Shown here: one piece after another, positions 8,702 through 18,070 of the stretch
Layout of the letters: each line of letters starts with the position of its first letter
Numbering within the stretch: position 1 is the stretch's first letter
Source: Thalassoglobus neptunius
GTDB taxonomy: Bacteria; Planctomycetota; Planctomycetia; Planctomycetales; Planctomycetaceae
DNA: 64,000 nucleotides
Direction of reading: 5' to 3'
Assembly (NCBI RefSeq): GCF_007859735.1
Contig: NZ_SIHI01000001.1
Location: forward strand, 852,170-916,169
Position numbers and translations under genes: made by a program
Notes under the pieces: model-generated
Seen by the model: the letters and a program-made list of their open reading frames with translations, nothing else
Database searches by the model: none
What the model was told of the DNA's origin: nothing

Positions 8702-9934
8702 ATGAACTCTCAACCATTTCAAACTCCTCCGAAGTGGTGGCCTTCCCGGCTCAACCCTCGATTGATTCGAATGGTTCGTCCCTTTCGTCTGCGGGACTTG
8801 AAGCAGAAGGGAATCTGTTCGATCGACGTGATCGGCGCAGAAGCAATTAGCAACTCTCTCGACGAAGGAGCCGGAGTTCTTCTCCTTCCGAATCATTCGT
8901 TTCATTACGACTCGTACGTTTTGATCGAAGCGGCACTTCAAGCTGGATGGCACACCCATTTTATGACGGCGTGGCAAGTGTTCGGGATGTCGACGACGCC
9001 GGGAAAGCATTTTCTCCAGCGTCACGGTTGTTTCAGCATCAATCGGGAAGGAACAGACACCAAGGCGATCAAGCAGGCGATCTCAATCCTGAGCGAAGAT
9101 CAACATGCGCTCACAGTTTTTTCCGAGGGCGATATCTACCACTCGAACGACCGAGTAATGCCGTTTCGCGAAGGGGCTGCGGCAATTGCACTCAAGGCAG
9201 CGAAGCGGTCCGGACGTCCGATTCACGTTTATCCGTGCGGAATGAAATGCTTCTACACACAGGACCCGACAGAAGAACTTGTCGGGATGATGAATCAACT
9301 CGAAGAACGAATCCGCTGGCGGCCACGGCCTGATCTTCCATTGCTGGATCGCATCTATCGTTTCGGGCACGGATTTCTTTCATCGAAGGAAATCGAGTAT
9401 CTCGGAGAATCCGGAACCGGAGAACTCCCTGCGAGACTTCGATTCCTGGCTGAAAACGTGTTGGAGAAAGTTCGAGAGGCCCACGGACTCAAGCAACGAA
9501 CCCATGATGTCACGGAACAGATTCGAAGAATTCGCAGCTACTTAATTCGAGAGATTGAAAAAGCACAAAACAGTGCCAGCGAGAATTCTTCGAATTCGGG
9601 CATCTCAGAGCGGGAAAGCACTGAGCACATCGCCACTCTTCAGCGGCATCTCGACGATATGTTCTTTGTGACTCAACTGACGAGTTATCGCGGGAATTAC
9701 ACTGTTGAGAACCCGACGATCGAACGAATCGCGGAAACCATCGATAAGTTCGAAGAGGATATCTTCGACTTGCAGTGCCCAACGCCTCGCGGCAAACGGA
9801 GGGCAGTCGTCCGTTTTGGTTCACCGATCGACTTATCTCAGATTCAAACCGACACCTCATCGCTCACAGCCTTGGCCGAATCGAACGTTCAACAACTGCT
9901 GAACGAAATCAACGCCGATGCACCGGGCCAATAG
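8702..9934 (+). CDS. 1-acyl-sn-glycerol-3-phosphate acyltransferase family protein (PlsC-like)
   Basis: 410 residues. The acyltransferase motif HX4D is seen as 'NHSFHYDS' (H65, D70), followed by 'FSEGD' near residue 140 and 'REGAAAIALKAA', then 'PIHVYPCG'. These are blocks I to IV of the PlsC family, which transfers acyl groups to lysophosphatidate or related lipids at the membrane face. The C-terminal half, about 250-400, is extra and mostly helical, and is not typical of core PlsC. No membrane segment is obvious. The acceptor lipid is unknown. The gene converges with the methyltransferase gene that follows. Confidence 0.82.
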   Translation: MNSQPFQTPPKWWPSRLNPRLIRMVRPFRLRDLKQKGICSIDVIGAEAISNSLDEGAGVLLLPNHSFHYDSYVLIEAALQAGWHTHFMTAWQVFGMSTTPGKHFLQRHGCFSINREGTDTKAIKQAISILSEDQHALTVFSEGDIYHSNDRVMPFREGAAAIALKAAKRSGRPIHVYPCGMKCFYTQDPTEELVGMMNQLEERIRWRPRPDLPLLDRIYRFGHGFLSSKEIEYLGESGTGELPARLRFLAENVLEKVREAHGLKQRTHDVTEQIRRIRSYLIREIEKAQNSASENSSNSGISERESTEHIATLQRHLDDMFFVTQLTSYRGNYTVENPTIERIAETIDKFEEDIFDLQCPTPRGKRRAVVRFGSPIDLSQIQTDTSSLTALAESNVQQLLNEINADAPGQ

Positions 9935-9948
9935 AGTGTGCTCTCATT

Positions 9949-11166
9949 TCACGGCTGATCCGTTTTCTCGGACCGAGACGCCGATGATTCCTCGCTGACA
10001 ATTCGTTCGGCCGCGACCCCTTTCGTTTTTCCGCCCAATCTCACAATCAGTAGCGTTTTCTTTCCGGTCCCCTTGAGCGGAATCGATTTGCGAAGAGAGT
10101 CGACGTCAACCGGGACATGACGACATTTGATTTCAAGTTCGTGGCAAGGATGGTCGCGAAAGTATTTGCGGATGCTTTTTCGGTTGTGTGTAAGTTCGGC
10201 CAAAACACGAAACGGAGTCACCGCCGGAGAGTCCACAAGCTGCGGACCGGTCAGATACTCTTCAGCATCGTCCAGTCGCTCAAGTTCAAGTTCATCAGCG
10301 AGCGCATCGACGAGCCCAGCCCGGACGATGGCCGGATCGACATCGTAAATGTAGTCGCTGAGCGGACCAACCCGCGGAAAGTGATTGAAGGGATCCGCAC
10401 TGAGTGTGAATCCGGAAGGAAGAAGCGTCGCCCGCCAATTCTCTTCTCCAGCGAGATCTCCAAACCAGACAGTCGCTTCTTTACATTCTCCATTGAGGCT
10501 GATGAGTTCGATTTCTGCGTCGTCGAACTTTCCTCCAAAATTGCTGGCCGGAGAAAGCTTGATGGCTCCCCCCTGACATCTGTCAATCAACTCCTTCAGA
10601 AACTCGAGAGGCGGACTGCTGTCTTCCAGACGAATCGACCTCTTGCCCATCGCCCGTCGATCAGGATCACAATGGACGAACTGCAAATCCGTTTTGAGTT
10701 GTTGCACGTCAGAGCAAATTGTCTCAATCCGCTCATCAACATTGTGAGCTTCCGCATTCCACCGCGTTCTGAGACACGCAGCTTCCGACATATCGACGCT
10801 CGTCACTTCTTTTCCAATCGAAGCAATCGCGATGCTGTCGGAACCGATTCCACAACAAAGATCGAAAATCGGTCCGGCACAATTCTCGAAGCGAGCCGCT
10901 TTGTAATTCGCGACCGCCTCGGGTGTGGCCTGTTCTAAGCCGGTTCGATCGAACCACATTTCACTCGCACGCGAAAATTTGTGCTGCGCACGTTCACGAA
11001 GTTCGATCAGAGTCATTGCTGCGCGGACGATGTCAGCGGAGTAAGTCTCCCGCAACTGCGACTGAAGCTTCAGTTCCGAAACTTGCGAGTTCATGATTGC
11101 CTCGAGAAGTTCTGGAGTTCTTCGAAGCTTCTGAAGAGTATCGACGTCGAAATCGGAAGTGTGCAT
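9949..11166 (-). CDS. Class I SAM-dependent methyltransferase with THUMP-like C-terminal domain
   Basis: About 405 residues from the ATG at 11166; a TTG five codons upstream is an alternative start. The middle has the Rossmann SAM-binding motif 'DLCCGIGSDSIA' and, further on, 'VHCDPDRRA'. The last 90 residues ('IKCRHVPVDVD...') resemble the THUMP-like domain found in this methyltransferase family, which suggests an RNA substrate. The specific base is not known. It lies downstream of the CAP gene on the same strand but is separated from it by a terminator at 11254-11288. Confidence 0.82.
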   Translation of the reverse strand: MHTSDFDVDTLQKLRRTPELLEAIMNSQVSELKLQSQLRETYSADIVRAAMTLIELRERAQHKFSRASEMWFDRTGLEQATPEAVANYKAARFENCAGPIFDLCCGIGSDSIAIASIGKEVTSVDMSEAACLRTRWNAEAHNVDERIETICSDVQQLKTDLQFVHCDPDRRAMGKRSIRLEDSSPPLEFLKELIDRCQGGAIKLSPASNFGGKFDDAEIELISLNGECKEATVWFGDLAGEENWRATLLPSGFTLSADPFNHFPRVGPLSDYIYDVDPAIVRAGLVDALADELELERLDDAEEYLTGPQLVDSPAVTPFRVLAELTHNRKSIRKYFRDHPCHELEIKCRHVPVDVDSLRKSIPLKGTGKKTLLIVRLGGKTKGVAAERIVSEESSASRSEKTDQP

Positions 11167-11181
11167 GTAAGCTGCGTTCAA

Positions 11182-11555
11182 TAGACGGGCGAGAAGATAG
11201 CGCGCGGGGTGTCATTCTCAAACAACACTTCGATGACTTGAAATGATGGAAACAAAAAACGCCGCGTCCAAATCATGATGGACACGGCGAATGAGATCAA
11301 ATTACAATGAGCAACTTCGAGAAGAATTGCTTCGTTCCTGAATGCTCCCTTGTGTGAGTTGATCACACACTTGCAAGGTTTGCTCACTCAAGCATTCACT
11401 TGAAAAACGTATGAGGAGTTCCAAGCGAATCCCGAATTCGAGAGCGACTTGCCTCAGAGCACTCTCTGATTTGGCTTGCACTCACTCGCACGAGCAAACT
11501 CAGCATCTAGCTGATGAAAAAGTTCAAGCGAGTGCACCGGAAAGAGCAACATGCT
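11182..11555. other. Intergenic region with terminator and repeat copy A
   Basis: Holds a minus-strand terminator at 11254-11288 and most of a MITE-like repeat at 11455-11558. No gene is seen. Both are listed separately. Confidence 0.7.
11254..11288 (-). terminator. Rho-independent terminator
   Basis: On the minus strand, GCCGTGTCCA pairs with TGGACGCGGC (one G-T pair) around an eight-base loop, and is followed by GTTTTTTGTTT. It ends transcription from the CAP gene before the methyltransferase gene begins. Confidence 0.85.
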
Positions 11556-11558
11556 CTA
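11455..11558 (-). repeat. MITE-like repeat, copy A (about 104 bp)
   Basis: Read on the minus strand it begins TAGAGCATGTTGCTC and ends TGCTCTG, giving near-perfect terminal inverted repeats. It aligns over its length with copy B at 30440-30544, at roughly 85% identity with one single-base gap. Inner arms TGCACTCGC and GCGAGTG pair, so the whole can fold. The opening TAG is the stop codon of the CAP gene. No transposase is encoded, so any movement would need one elsewhere. Confidence 0.8.
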
Positions 11559-11981
11559 GCGGTAAACTCCTGCGTAGTAGTAGCGACCACTCCAGGACCG
11601 TTGCACACCAAAACCACATCGGCCATTCCGACCTAAAACCCAGACGCGATGTCCGGGAGAATTGATCCATCCTTGGATACATGCAGCAGGAGTCGGATAT
11701 CCATGAGCAACAACTTGCTCTCCGCCTCCGTGGTACATCACGTTCCGGTTGGCCATGTTGTTCGCCCAGGCCTGGGCGGTTTGACACAACGATTCATCCA
11801 GTTGCTGTTCGAATAGTCCGTGGCGAGCACGCTGATTCGTCGCTGCAACGTGCATCGCCTGAATCATTGCGTTTTCTGTCAACGGCTTCGCTGTGACACC
11901 TGACTCAGATGCTGCACCAGCCAGAAGAGCTGCACATGCAACCCAGCTCCAAATCTTCGATCGTTGCTTCAGTCGTGTCAT
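11556..11981 (-). CDS. Secreted CAP-domain (SCP/PR-1-like) protein
   Basis: 141 residues from the ATG at 11981, chosen because GGAG lies six bases upstream; an ATG four codons earlier has no such site. A signal peptide covers about residues 1-32 ('WVACAALLAGAASES'). The remainder is one CAP domain with 'NQRARHG', 'AQAWANNMA', 'HGGGEQVVA' and 'GWINSPGHR', the conserved core of the family. The final strand 'CGFGVQRSWSGRYYYAGVYR' is complete. Bacterial CAP proteins are exported and mostly uncharacterised. The stop codon is the first TAG of repeat copy A, so the repeat abuts the gene exactly. Confidence 0.87.
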   Translation of the reverse strand: MTRLKQRSKIWSWVACAALLAGAASESGVTAKPLTENAMIQAMHVAATNQRARHGLFEQQLDESLCQTAQAWANNMANRNVMYHGGGEQVVAHGYPTPAACIQGWINSPGHRVWVLGRNGRCGFGVQRSWSGRYYYAGVYR

Positions 11982-12394
11982 TCTCAACTCCATTTTCGGT
12001 TAGACCCGCATTCAACAGAGGGCATGGTCTAAATCCCCGAATCGAAAAGTTCAACAGAATGCCAATTGTGAAGATTGCGATGTTTGCCCAGTCTCCTTGA
12101 ATAGCTACTTCTGGCACGTACCTAACTCTCAAATTCCGTACAAGATAAGCTCAAATCAACGCATTCCGATTGAACAAGTTTGTAACTTCTCCAATGTTGG
12201 GAATTGCGGTTCAGAGCCCTTCAAGCTTGCTCTCGACATCGTCTCTGTCGCGACTTTTTCCCATTTCTGGAGCCATTCAACCATCCTGTTTCGGGGAAAA
12301 TGATCGCCCCAAACTCAGGAGTAAGAACGCTTCTGGCCAGATAATTCCCTTCCGAAAATGCTCTCACAGCCTAGTTCAGAAGGTTTGGCGACAC
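11982..12394. other. Intergenic region between nitrilase-family gene and CAP gene
   Basis: No credible gene. It should hold the CAP gene promoter. The best minus-strand match, TTGAAC with TAGACC 17 bases on, is weak. A short GGGG/CCCC hairpin near 12294-12315 has no T-run. Confidence 0.5.
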
Positions 12395-13375
12395 CTATTT
12401 TGATGGATCAGTCGCTGAAGAGTGGCGAAATCGAACCGTGCGGGTGTCTTCTTCGAAACCAGTTCTTTCGGTCAGGGACTTGAAGAGTTCGGGGCGGCGA
12501 GTCTTCAGCCAGCGTTGGCCCGTACACATTTCACGGATTTCGGGGTCCAGATCAGCGACCACCATGTCGTCCTCGATGCTCTTTGATTCAATCAACACAT
12601 CTCCATAGGGATCAAGGATCATGGAGTTTCCGGTGCGGACTTCGTTGTCATCGCGGCCGACACCGTTGGCGAACACCAGAAAGAGACCATTATCGTGAGC
12701 ACGGGCGGGGAGCCATTTCATCAACCAGCCACGCCCTTTCCGACCGAAAAACTCTTGCCGCAATGCTTCTTCGTTCTCGGATCGATTCTCCCAAAGGTCG
12801 ACGGGAACGACGCCCATACACCTTGGACTCGGGGAATTGCATCCTCCCGTCTGGTGTGGAGACAATAAAACCTCAGCCCCTTTCAAAGCTGTCGCTCGAA
12901 CGTTCTCCCCGATGTTGTTGTCATAGCAGATCAGCACCCCCACTCGGGCTCCCTGCGGAATGTCGAATACTGTGAACTCATCGCCTGAGCTCATATGCTG
13001 GTTGATAAAACAGTGCAGCTTTCGATGAGTGTGAACCTTCCCATTTGGCAAAGCCACGACAAAAGAATTGTACAGCTTGCCATCTTCTGCCGATTCGATC
13101 AGACCGACTCCAATCGACATCCCGGTCTCACGAGACAGTTCCAGGATTCGTTGAACCGAAGGACCATCTGGAACCGGTTCAGCCAGACGTTCCAGTTCTT
13201 CACGAGGTGCGTCGCGAAGATGCCAGTAGCCAGTGAGACACATTTCCGGAAACGTCAGCAAGTCGACACTCTGCTCGGCAGCCCGTTCGACAAATCGGGA
13301 AATGATTGCCAGATTCGATGCTTTGTCTCCCGGGACATGATTGAATTGGACAGCTGCAGCGCGAATTCGGTTCAT
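12395..13375 (-). CDS. Carbon-nitrogen hydrolase (nitrilase superfamily)
   Basis: 326 residues covering the whole nitrilase fold. The catalytic triad is readable: Glu44 in 'FPEM', Lys119 in 'HRKLH', Cys150 in 'LICYDN'. These enzymes cleave amides, or less often nitriles, through a Cys thioester in the cytoplasm. The first line 'AAVQFNHVPGDKASNL' is the usual start. The branch resembles aliphatic amidase or N-carbamoyl-amidohydrolase types, but the substrate cannot be set. It stands alone. Confidence 0.9.
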   Translation of the reverse strand: MNRIRAAAVQFNHVPGDKASNLAIISRFVERAAEQSVDLLTFPEMCLTGYWHLRDAPREELERLAEPVPDGPSVQRILELSRETGMSIGVGLIESAEDGKLYNSFVVALPNGKVHTHRKLHCFINQHMSSGDEFTVFDIPQGARVGVLICYDNNIGENVRATALKGAEVLLSPHQTGGCNSPSPRCMGVVPVDLWENRSENEEALRQEFFGRKGRGWLMKWLPARAHDNGLFLVFANGVGRDDNEVRTGNSMILDPYGDVLIESKSIEDDMVVADLDPEIREMCTGQRWLKTRRPELFKSLTERTGFEEDTRTVRFRHSSATDPSK

Positions 13376-13560
13376 TGATGATTTCCAACAGTCGAACGAG
13401 ATCGGACAAGGGCCCTCATCATAGCAATCTGTTTTTCACGGAAGCGAGCGCCCACCACGTATTGCGATCGCTTCAGTGTGATCCGGTCGATTGAATCCGG
13501 AGCAGATTCCGAATTGGCTTTGATCATCCACTCTTCACCCCTTGAACTCCGGGACACCTT

Positions 13561-13602
13561 AAAAAGAAAAAGCTCCCCGAAGAACGAAACTTCGGAGAGC
13601 TT
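13561..13602 (-). terminator. Rho-independent terminator of the TIGR03067 gene
   Basis: On the minus strand, AAGCTCTCCGAAG pairs with CTTCGGGGAGCTT around TTTCGTT and runs into TTTTTCTTTTT. It sits about 50 bases after the stop at 13650. Confidence 0.92.
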
Positions 13603-13649
13603 ATTCGTGGAAGCGATCGAATTGGTCGCGAAGACACCATCGCTCGTAA

Positions 13650-14549
13650 TTACGGAGCCACGCGGGTTGCTCGTCCGACGTGACCGAGATAATCGACGAA
13701 TATCAAGTCCGTCGCGGAAATGGAGCGGACGATAAAATCAAACTCTTTGTTGACCCGATCCCAGTGTGTCGAAGTGAGAACAACAAACTTCAGCCGCCCG
13801 TTTTCAATCTTCCACGTCCCGGAAGAGACAGGTGTCTGCACGAAAACCTTCTGAAAGATTCTTAATTCCAGAACTTCACGAACCGTTGAGAAAGTCCCGT
13901 TCGGGTTGAACGTCGAGAACAAAGCTCCAACGCTGTCTGTGAACTTCCATGTTCCGATCAGTGCCTTACGGACTTCCGCGTCGGTGAGAACAACTCCCGT
14001 CGTTCCGGGGGGGACGGCACTCGGAGTTGCTGCTGGTGGAGTGGTTTTGGCCGTTTCCGTCGGCTTCGCAGGAGCGGCAGGTTTCAGCTCCGATGGTCGT
14101 TTCAGGACCATTAACATTCGCTTCGACCCTGCACTGGCGGAAAAGTCGGTCGGTCGAGCAGCTTCGGTCGGGTGACTCAAACAGAGCACCAGTCGTCCCT
14201 CGTCAAATCGAAAGATTCCCCACCCTTCGATTCCTTCTTGCGTATTGATCGTCAGTTCCGGCGGATACTTCGTCGCGTCGATGGAAAAGACTTTCACGTG
14301 CTTTTTGCCATCACTTGGCGATGTGAAAATGATCGCGTTTTCCGCAATCTCAACTTTTCCTCCCGATGGCAACCAGCTGCGGATTGCTTCTTGAGGAATC
14401 ACTTTGCCGTCTTCAACGAGCTCGACGACTTCCCAGTCCCCAGAAAAGTTCTTCAATTCAGGTGAGACGTTCGGATCAACCGCCTGAAGTGAATGGCTAC
14501 ACAGAAGGACAATGGCGAATGCCCAAACAGACCGCAGAGAGAGTGGCAT
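13650..14549 (-). CDS. Secreted TIGR03067-domain protein
   Basis: About 299 residues from the ATG at 14549, preceded by AAAGGAG nine bases upstream. A signal peptide is clear ('SVWAFAIVLLCSHSLQA'). Residues about 30-150 match the planctomycete TIGR03067 domain: 'FSGDWEVVELVEDGK', 'TYPPELTI'-like spacing, 'GIFRFDEGRLVLCL', 'SKRMLMVLKRP'. An Ala/Pro/Thr linker follows. A second domain ('ALIGTWKFTDSVGALFSTF', ending 'VDYLGHVGRATRVAP') resembles a lipocalin-like stress domain. The function of both is unknown; location outside the cytoplasm is inferred. Confidence 0.8.
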   Translation of the reverse strand: MPLSLRSVWAFAIVLLCSHSLQAVDPNVSPELKNFSGDWEVVELVEDGKVIPQEAIRSWLPSGGKVEIAENAIIFTSPSDGKKHVKVFSIDATKYPPELTINTQEGIEGWGIFRFDEGRLVLCLSHPTEAARPTDFSASAGSKRMLMVLKRPSELKPAAPAKPTETAKTTPPAATPSAVPPGTTGVVLTDAEVRKALIGTWKFTDSVGALFSTFNPNGTFSTVREVLELRIFQKVFVQTPVSSGTWKIENGRLKFVVLTSTHWDRVNKEFDFIVRSISATDLIFVDYLGHVGRATRVAP

Positions 14550-14727
14550 TAGGACGACTCCTTTCGAGAAAACAGAATCCTTATTGACGTGTTCGCAGAG
14601 TATTGCTGATCCGGATGTCTCAAGCAAGAACATGATCCTGTCAGAGGCATTCCGCCGACTTCAGACGGAAAGCTTATGGTCACTCAACCGATCGACGAGT
14701 GACCACAAGAATTCACTATCTATTGAA

Positions 14728-15336
14728 TTACGCTGCTTCCGGTGTTTCTGGAACTTCTCCAGATTTTGGAATGTCTTTCGCCACCAAACCCAGCATGATC
14801 AATGACCATCCATTGAACATCATGTCGATGCCGACAAACATTCCGATAACCCAAAGCCCGGAAACTGGCCACTGGCGCCAGATCAAAATCCCAAGAATGA
14901 GCGAAATTACTCCGTTCAGCAGCACCCATCCCCAGTTCGGAAACTGATGCATGAGCGAAACGGTAATTCGAAAAATTCCCCCAAAAATCAGGAACATCGC
15001 GATCAGCAGAGTGAGAGCAATTCCCGTTTGCGCCGGGTGGGCGACAATCAAAAATCCAACGACGACGTAAAGAATCCCTGCGAGCAAATCAATAAAGAAC
15101 CCGCTCCAGTTCTTGACGGTGAATGAGTGAATCGCTTGAACAATCCCGCCCCCGATCATCAGCCAGCCAATGAAAACCATTGTGACCAGACTCGTAAAGA
15201 CCGAAGCCCCGAGCGCAACCGTCCCGAGTGCGACGAGAAAGATTCCCAGAGCAAGAATCCAGCCCCAGCGTTTGTGCAGCTCACTGAGGCCAACAGTTCG
15301 CAGTTCTGTGAGTGTAATGGGTAAGTCTTGAGACAT
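14728..15336 (-). CDS. HdeD-family (DUF308) membrane protein
   Basis: 202 residues from the ATG at 15336 ('MSQDLPITLTEL'). The open frame runs upstream without further similarity. Six membrane segments come in pairs, with the repeated short motifs of DUF308 proteins: 'GIFLVALGTVALG', 'LLAGILYVVVGFLIVAHP', 'LLNGVISLILGILIWRQWP'. HdeD protects E. coli against acid at high density; in other bacteria the role is unknown. The closing stretch 'VGIDMMFNGWSLIMLGL' is typical of the family. No operon partner. Confidence 0.85.
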   Translation of the reverse strand: MSQDLPITLTELRTVGLSELHKRWGWILALGIFLVALGTVALGASVFTSLVTMVFIGWLMIGGGIVQAIHSFTVKNWSGFFIDLLAGILYVVVGFLIVAHPAQTGIALTLLIAMFLIFGGIFRITVSLMHQFPNWGWVLLNGVISLILGILIWRQWPVSGLWVIGMFVGIDMMFNGWSLIMLGLVAKDIPKSGEVPETPEAA

Positions 15337-15711
15337 GATCGAAGAACCTTCTTGAATACATCTGTCTGGACTCCGTTCACAACAATCGCTCCATGAATGG
15401 CATAGGGGCTTCGTATCGTCGAACCACGAATTCACCACCCACGAACGGATTTTGAGACTTCTCCGCTGCCACCTCTCGAATTGTGTCAAGCAATTGACGA
15501 AACTAAAAGAGCGAGCATCAATTACAAGAGAATTCCCGATAATTTTCTTTCGTTCAACGGCATATCGGGAAAAAAGTGGGAATGTGTTGCGAAGTCGAAT
15601 CAGCAATCATCAAAAAACTCGCGACGGGAGATCGTCGGCGCGCGAGTTGATACGAGGAACATGCACGGGTCAACGATGGCTTCGATCATCTCTCCACCTG
15701 AGAAATTGTGA
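15337..15711. other. Intergenic region between HdeD gene and coiled-coil operon
   Basis: Contains the terminator at 15611-15648. No gene is seen. The HdeD promoter should lie near its left end, but I cannot place it. Confidence 0.5.
15611..15648 (-). terminator. Rho-independent terminator of the coiled-coil operon
   Basis: On the minus strand, AACTCGCG and CGCGAGTT pair, with CGACG/CGTCG pairing inside, then TTTTTTG follows. It lies 60 bases after the last gene of the operon. Confidence 0.85.
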
Positions 15712-17145
15712 TCAGAACCCACCGCCGGTTCGGAATCCACCCCCAGAGTGTGGAGGCGCGTTGTGTTGGGGTGGGCCCCCAACTTGTGGAGGAAGCGGGA
15801 TGTTCCAGGTGCCTCCCGAACGATGACCAAAACCCCCGGAACCGAACGTTGGATCTGAATTCACGCGTCGTCGCCGGTGGCTTCTCTCGATCGTGTTCCA
15901 AAGCTGTCCGGAGTTTGCCATTCCCCGCAGAAACTCTCCGAGCATGGCTCCGATCATATTGCTGTTGGGGAAATCACTTCGATTGTCGTCGAAGCGATGT
16001 CGCTTGAATTCTCTTCGGACCTCTTCGAGATCTTCCAGCCGTTTGAGATGTCGCAGATGCAAACTTCTGCGATCACTTAATTCCGACTGCAACTTCTCCT
16101 GATGCGACCGCAGCTGAGAAATTTGCTCAACGATTAAGTCGTCATCGACGCTTCGAGTTTGTTCCGCTTCTCGAATCAGCTGTTCGAGCGGTTCCCGTTG
16201 AAAATGATGGACAAACAATTCGAGACATTGACGGGAATACCGATCGGCTCCGCCCGCGAACTCCGACTTTTTCTTGAGAAGCTCACTGAAGTGCTTCTCT
16301 GCGTTGTCAATCGCCTGATCCGCATCGTTCGCGGCGGCTTGTTCTTTCTCCAGTTCTTTCTGCAGCTCGGGGGTTCCATCTTCTTTGGATGCGATCTCTT
16401 CAAGCTCGCGAAGTTTTGCGAACTCTTGATCAGCCTTCGCACGCACTTCCCGGGCGTGAACTTTCAATCGTTTTGGGATTTCATGGAGCATCGCAAAATT
16501 GGGGCGAGCTTTTCGAAACTTGATCAGCGCAGCGACCCAGTCGTCGAGAAACCGGATCAGTGTTCCCGCCGAATATTCTGGAGTTCCGTAGTTCCGCCTC
16601 CAGAGATACATGAAGAGCGGATCGCCTTCATAATCCTGGCCTTTCTCGACCCGATCCTGATCGGCCTGCTCCGCTTTCTTTTCAGCATGCCTGGCGACGT
16701 CGTCTGCCCTCTTGGCCACCTCCAGTTGAGTTTGGTGAGCGGGATCGTTTGCGAGGCGGGCCTGAGTCTTCGCGTGGGCAGTGTCGATTCTGGCAAGAAC
16801 ATCATGCACGCGTTCTTGTTGTGCTTGACGCGTTTTCTCTAATTCAGATTGCAGTCGACTCGACTCTTCGATCTGCTTCTGAAGATCGTCGAGAGTGACC
16901 GATCTTTCACTTAGCAGAGATTGAACCTGACGGTCAGTTCGGTCCAAATCTTCAAGAATCGCGCCCTGAGTCATTACGTCGAGGCGAGCTTTGGCGAGTT
17001 CCCGAAACCTCGTCGACTCTTCTTCACTCAACTGGGAGAGCTGGTCATTGGTGAACTGAATTCCCTTGTCAAGATTCTCGATTTCCTTCCGGACATCATG
17101 CATTGCAGCATCAATGGAAGCGAGCGTTTCCAGACCTGTTGACAT
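15712..17145 (-). CDS. Long coiled-coil protein of unknown function, third gene of operon
   Basis: 477 residues. Residues about 10-150 and 230-390 are heptad-rich and charged, typical of long coiled coils. The short middle part (about 175-225, 'YLWRRNYGTPEYSAG' and 'PNFAMLHEIPKRL') has a compact-domain look. The end is a low-complexity Gly/Pro/His tail. No signal peptide or membrane segment is seen. It begins 11 bases after the stop of the membrane protein before it. I do not recognise the family. The 'YLWRRNYGTPEY' block would be the best search seed. Confidence 0.8.
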   Translation of the reverse strand: MSTGLETLASIDAAMHDVRKEIENLDKGIQFTNDQLSQLSEEESTRFRELAKARLDVMTQGAILEDLDRTDRQVQSLLSERSVTLDDLQKQIEESSRLQSELEKTRQAQQERVHDVLARIDTAHAKTQARLANDPAHQTQLEVAKRADDVARHAEKKAEQADQDRVEKGQDYEGDPLFMYLWRRNYGTPEYSAGTLIRFLDDWVAALIKFRKARPNFAMLHEIPKRLKVHAREVRAKADQEFAKLRELEEIASKEDGTPELQKELEKEQAAANDADQAIDNAEKHFSELLKKKSEFAGGADRYSRQCLELFVHHFQREPLEQLIREAEQTRSVDDDLIVEQISQLRSHQEKLQSELSDRRSLHLRHLKRLEDLEEVRREFKRHRFDDNRSDFPNSNMIGAMLGEFLRGMANSGQLWNTIERSHRRRRVNSDPTFGSGGFGHRSGGTWNIPLPPQVGGPPQHNAPPHSGGGFRTGGGF

Positions 17146-17155
17146 TCTTCATCTT

Positions 17156-18070
17156 TCACCAGTTAGTAATTGCTCCGCCGATTGCAGGTAAGAAATACTC
17201 GGGCTCGAGCGATCCTGATTTCTTTACGCCGAAGCGGTCGTTTTGAATAATCCCGTCGTCTTTCTTATCGTCTGCGATTTGATAGAAGGTCGACTCGTCA
17301 ACGCGAATGCCCCACTTCGAGACGATTTCGGTTTGGCCGTTTTCTTCACTTTGAATTGGCAGGCTGAGAACTTCTCCGTCCGGAGCAACAGCTTCGACGA
17401 TAATGTAATAATTCCGCGCAGACTGGTTGACGTCCGGGATCCGCCAAACTCCCGTACTTCCTTCTTTGACGATTCTCAAATCATAAGACTGGTTCAGCTT
17501 CGAGTTGAGCTGTTCCAACTCTGCCAGCTTCTCTCGAACCGCAACATAGTCCTGTTGTTCGAATGCCTGAGCGGCTTCATTCGCGAGAGACTGAGCTTGC
17601 GAGATTCCCTCCCCATCGTTTGAAGCGTCTTCGATCGATTGTTGAGCCGATGCAATTCGTTCGGGCAACGCACGAATCTCTCGCTCGCGAGGTCCAGCGA
17701 TGAAGAATTGGAACGCGAGCCAGCCGATGAACAACAGCGAGCAACCAATCACCACCGGTCGCAGCCACTGGTCTCGGCTGACATACAGTTTCGCCAGTCG
17801 CGTCGAAAACGTTTCTTCGGGAGGAGAATAGGTAAAACGATCTTCTTTCAGTGCCTCGACACCTTCGACAAGTATCTCTTCCGGAACATCGATTCCCTGA
17901 GACGAATAGATCTGCCGAAGCTTTTCAATCAGCTCTTCATCTCGCTGCTCTTCATTAAGTTCGCGTTCAATGAGCCTGGACCGATGGCGCAATGTATCGA
18001 CGACATCCATCGCCAACATCACATCGTCGAGCGGTCTTTTCTTTCCCGATTCTTCCACGACGGTCTTCAT
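17156..18070 (-). CDS. Single-span membrane protein of unknown function (DUF6384-like), second gene of operon
   Basis: 304 residues. A cytoplasmic helical part (1-100) includes 'KKRPLDDVMLAMDVVDTLRHR', followed by one membrane segment near 105-122 ('VVIGCSLLFIGWLAFQFFIAG') and a helical part to about 190. A beta-rich C-terminal domain ends 'YFLPAIGGAITNW'. The opening motif and layout resemble what I recall of DUF6384 proteins; this is memory, not a search. Its ATG shares a base with the TAA of the gene before (TAATG), so the two are translationally coupled. Confidence 0.75.
   Translation of the reverse strand: MKTVVEESGKKRPLDDVMLAMDVVDTLRHRSRLIERELNEEQRDEELIEKLRQIYSSQGIDVPEEILVEGVEALKEDRFTYSPPEETFSTRLAKLYVSRDQWLRPVVIGCSLLFIGWLAFQFFIAGPREREIRALPERIASAQQSIEDASNDGEGISQAQSLANEAAQAFEQQDYVAVREKLAELEQLNSKLNQSYDLRIVKEGSTGVWRIPDVNQSARNYYIIVEAVAPDGEVLSLPIQSEENGQTEIVSKWGIRVDESTFYQIADDKKDDGIIQNDRFGVKKSGSLEPEYFLPAIGGAITNW

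Noticed and set aside
10117-10938. 273-codon plus-strand ORF opposite the methyltransferase
   Set aside because: Antisense to the SAM-binding gene; no domain or ribosome site.
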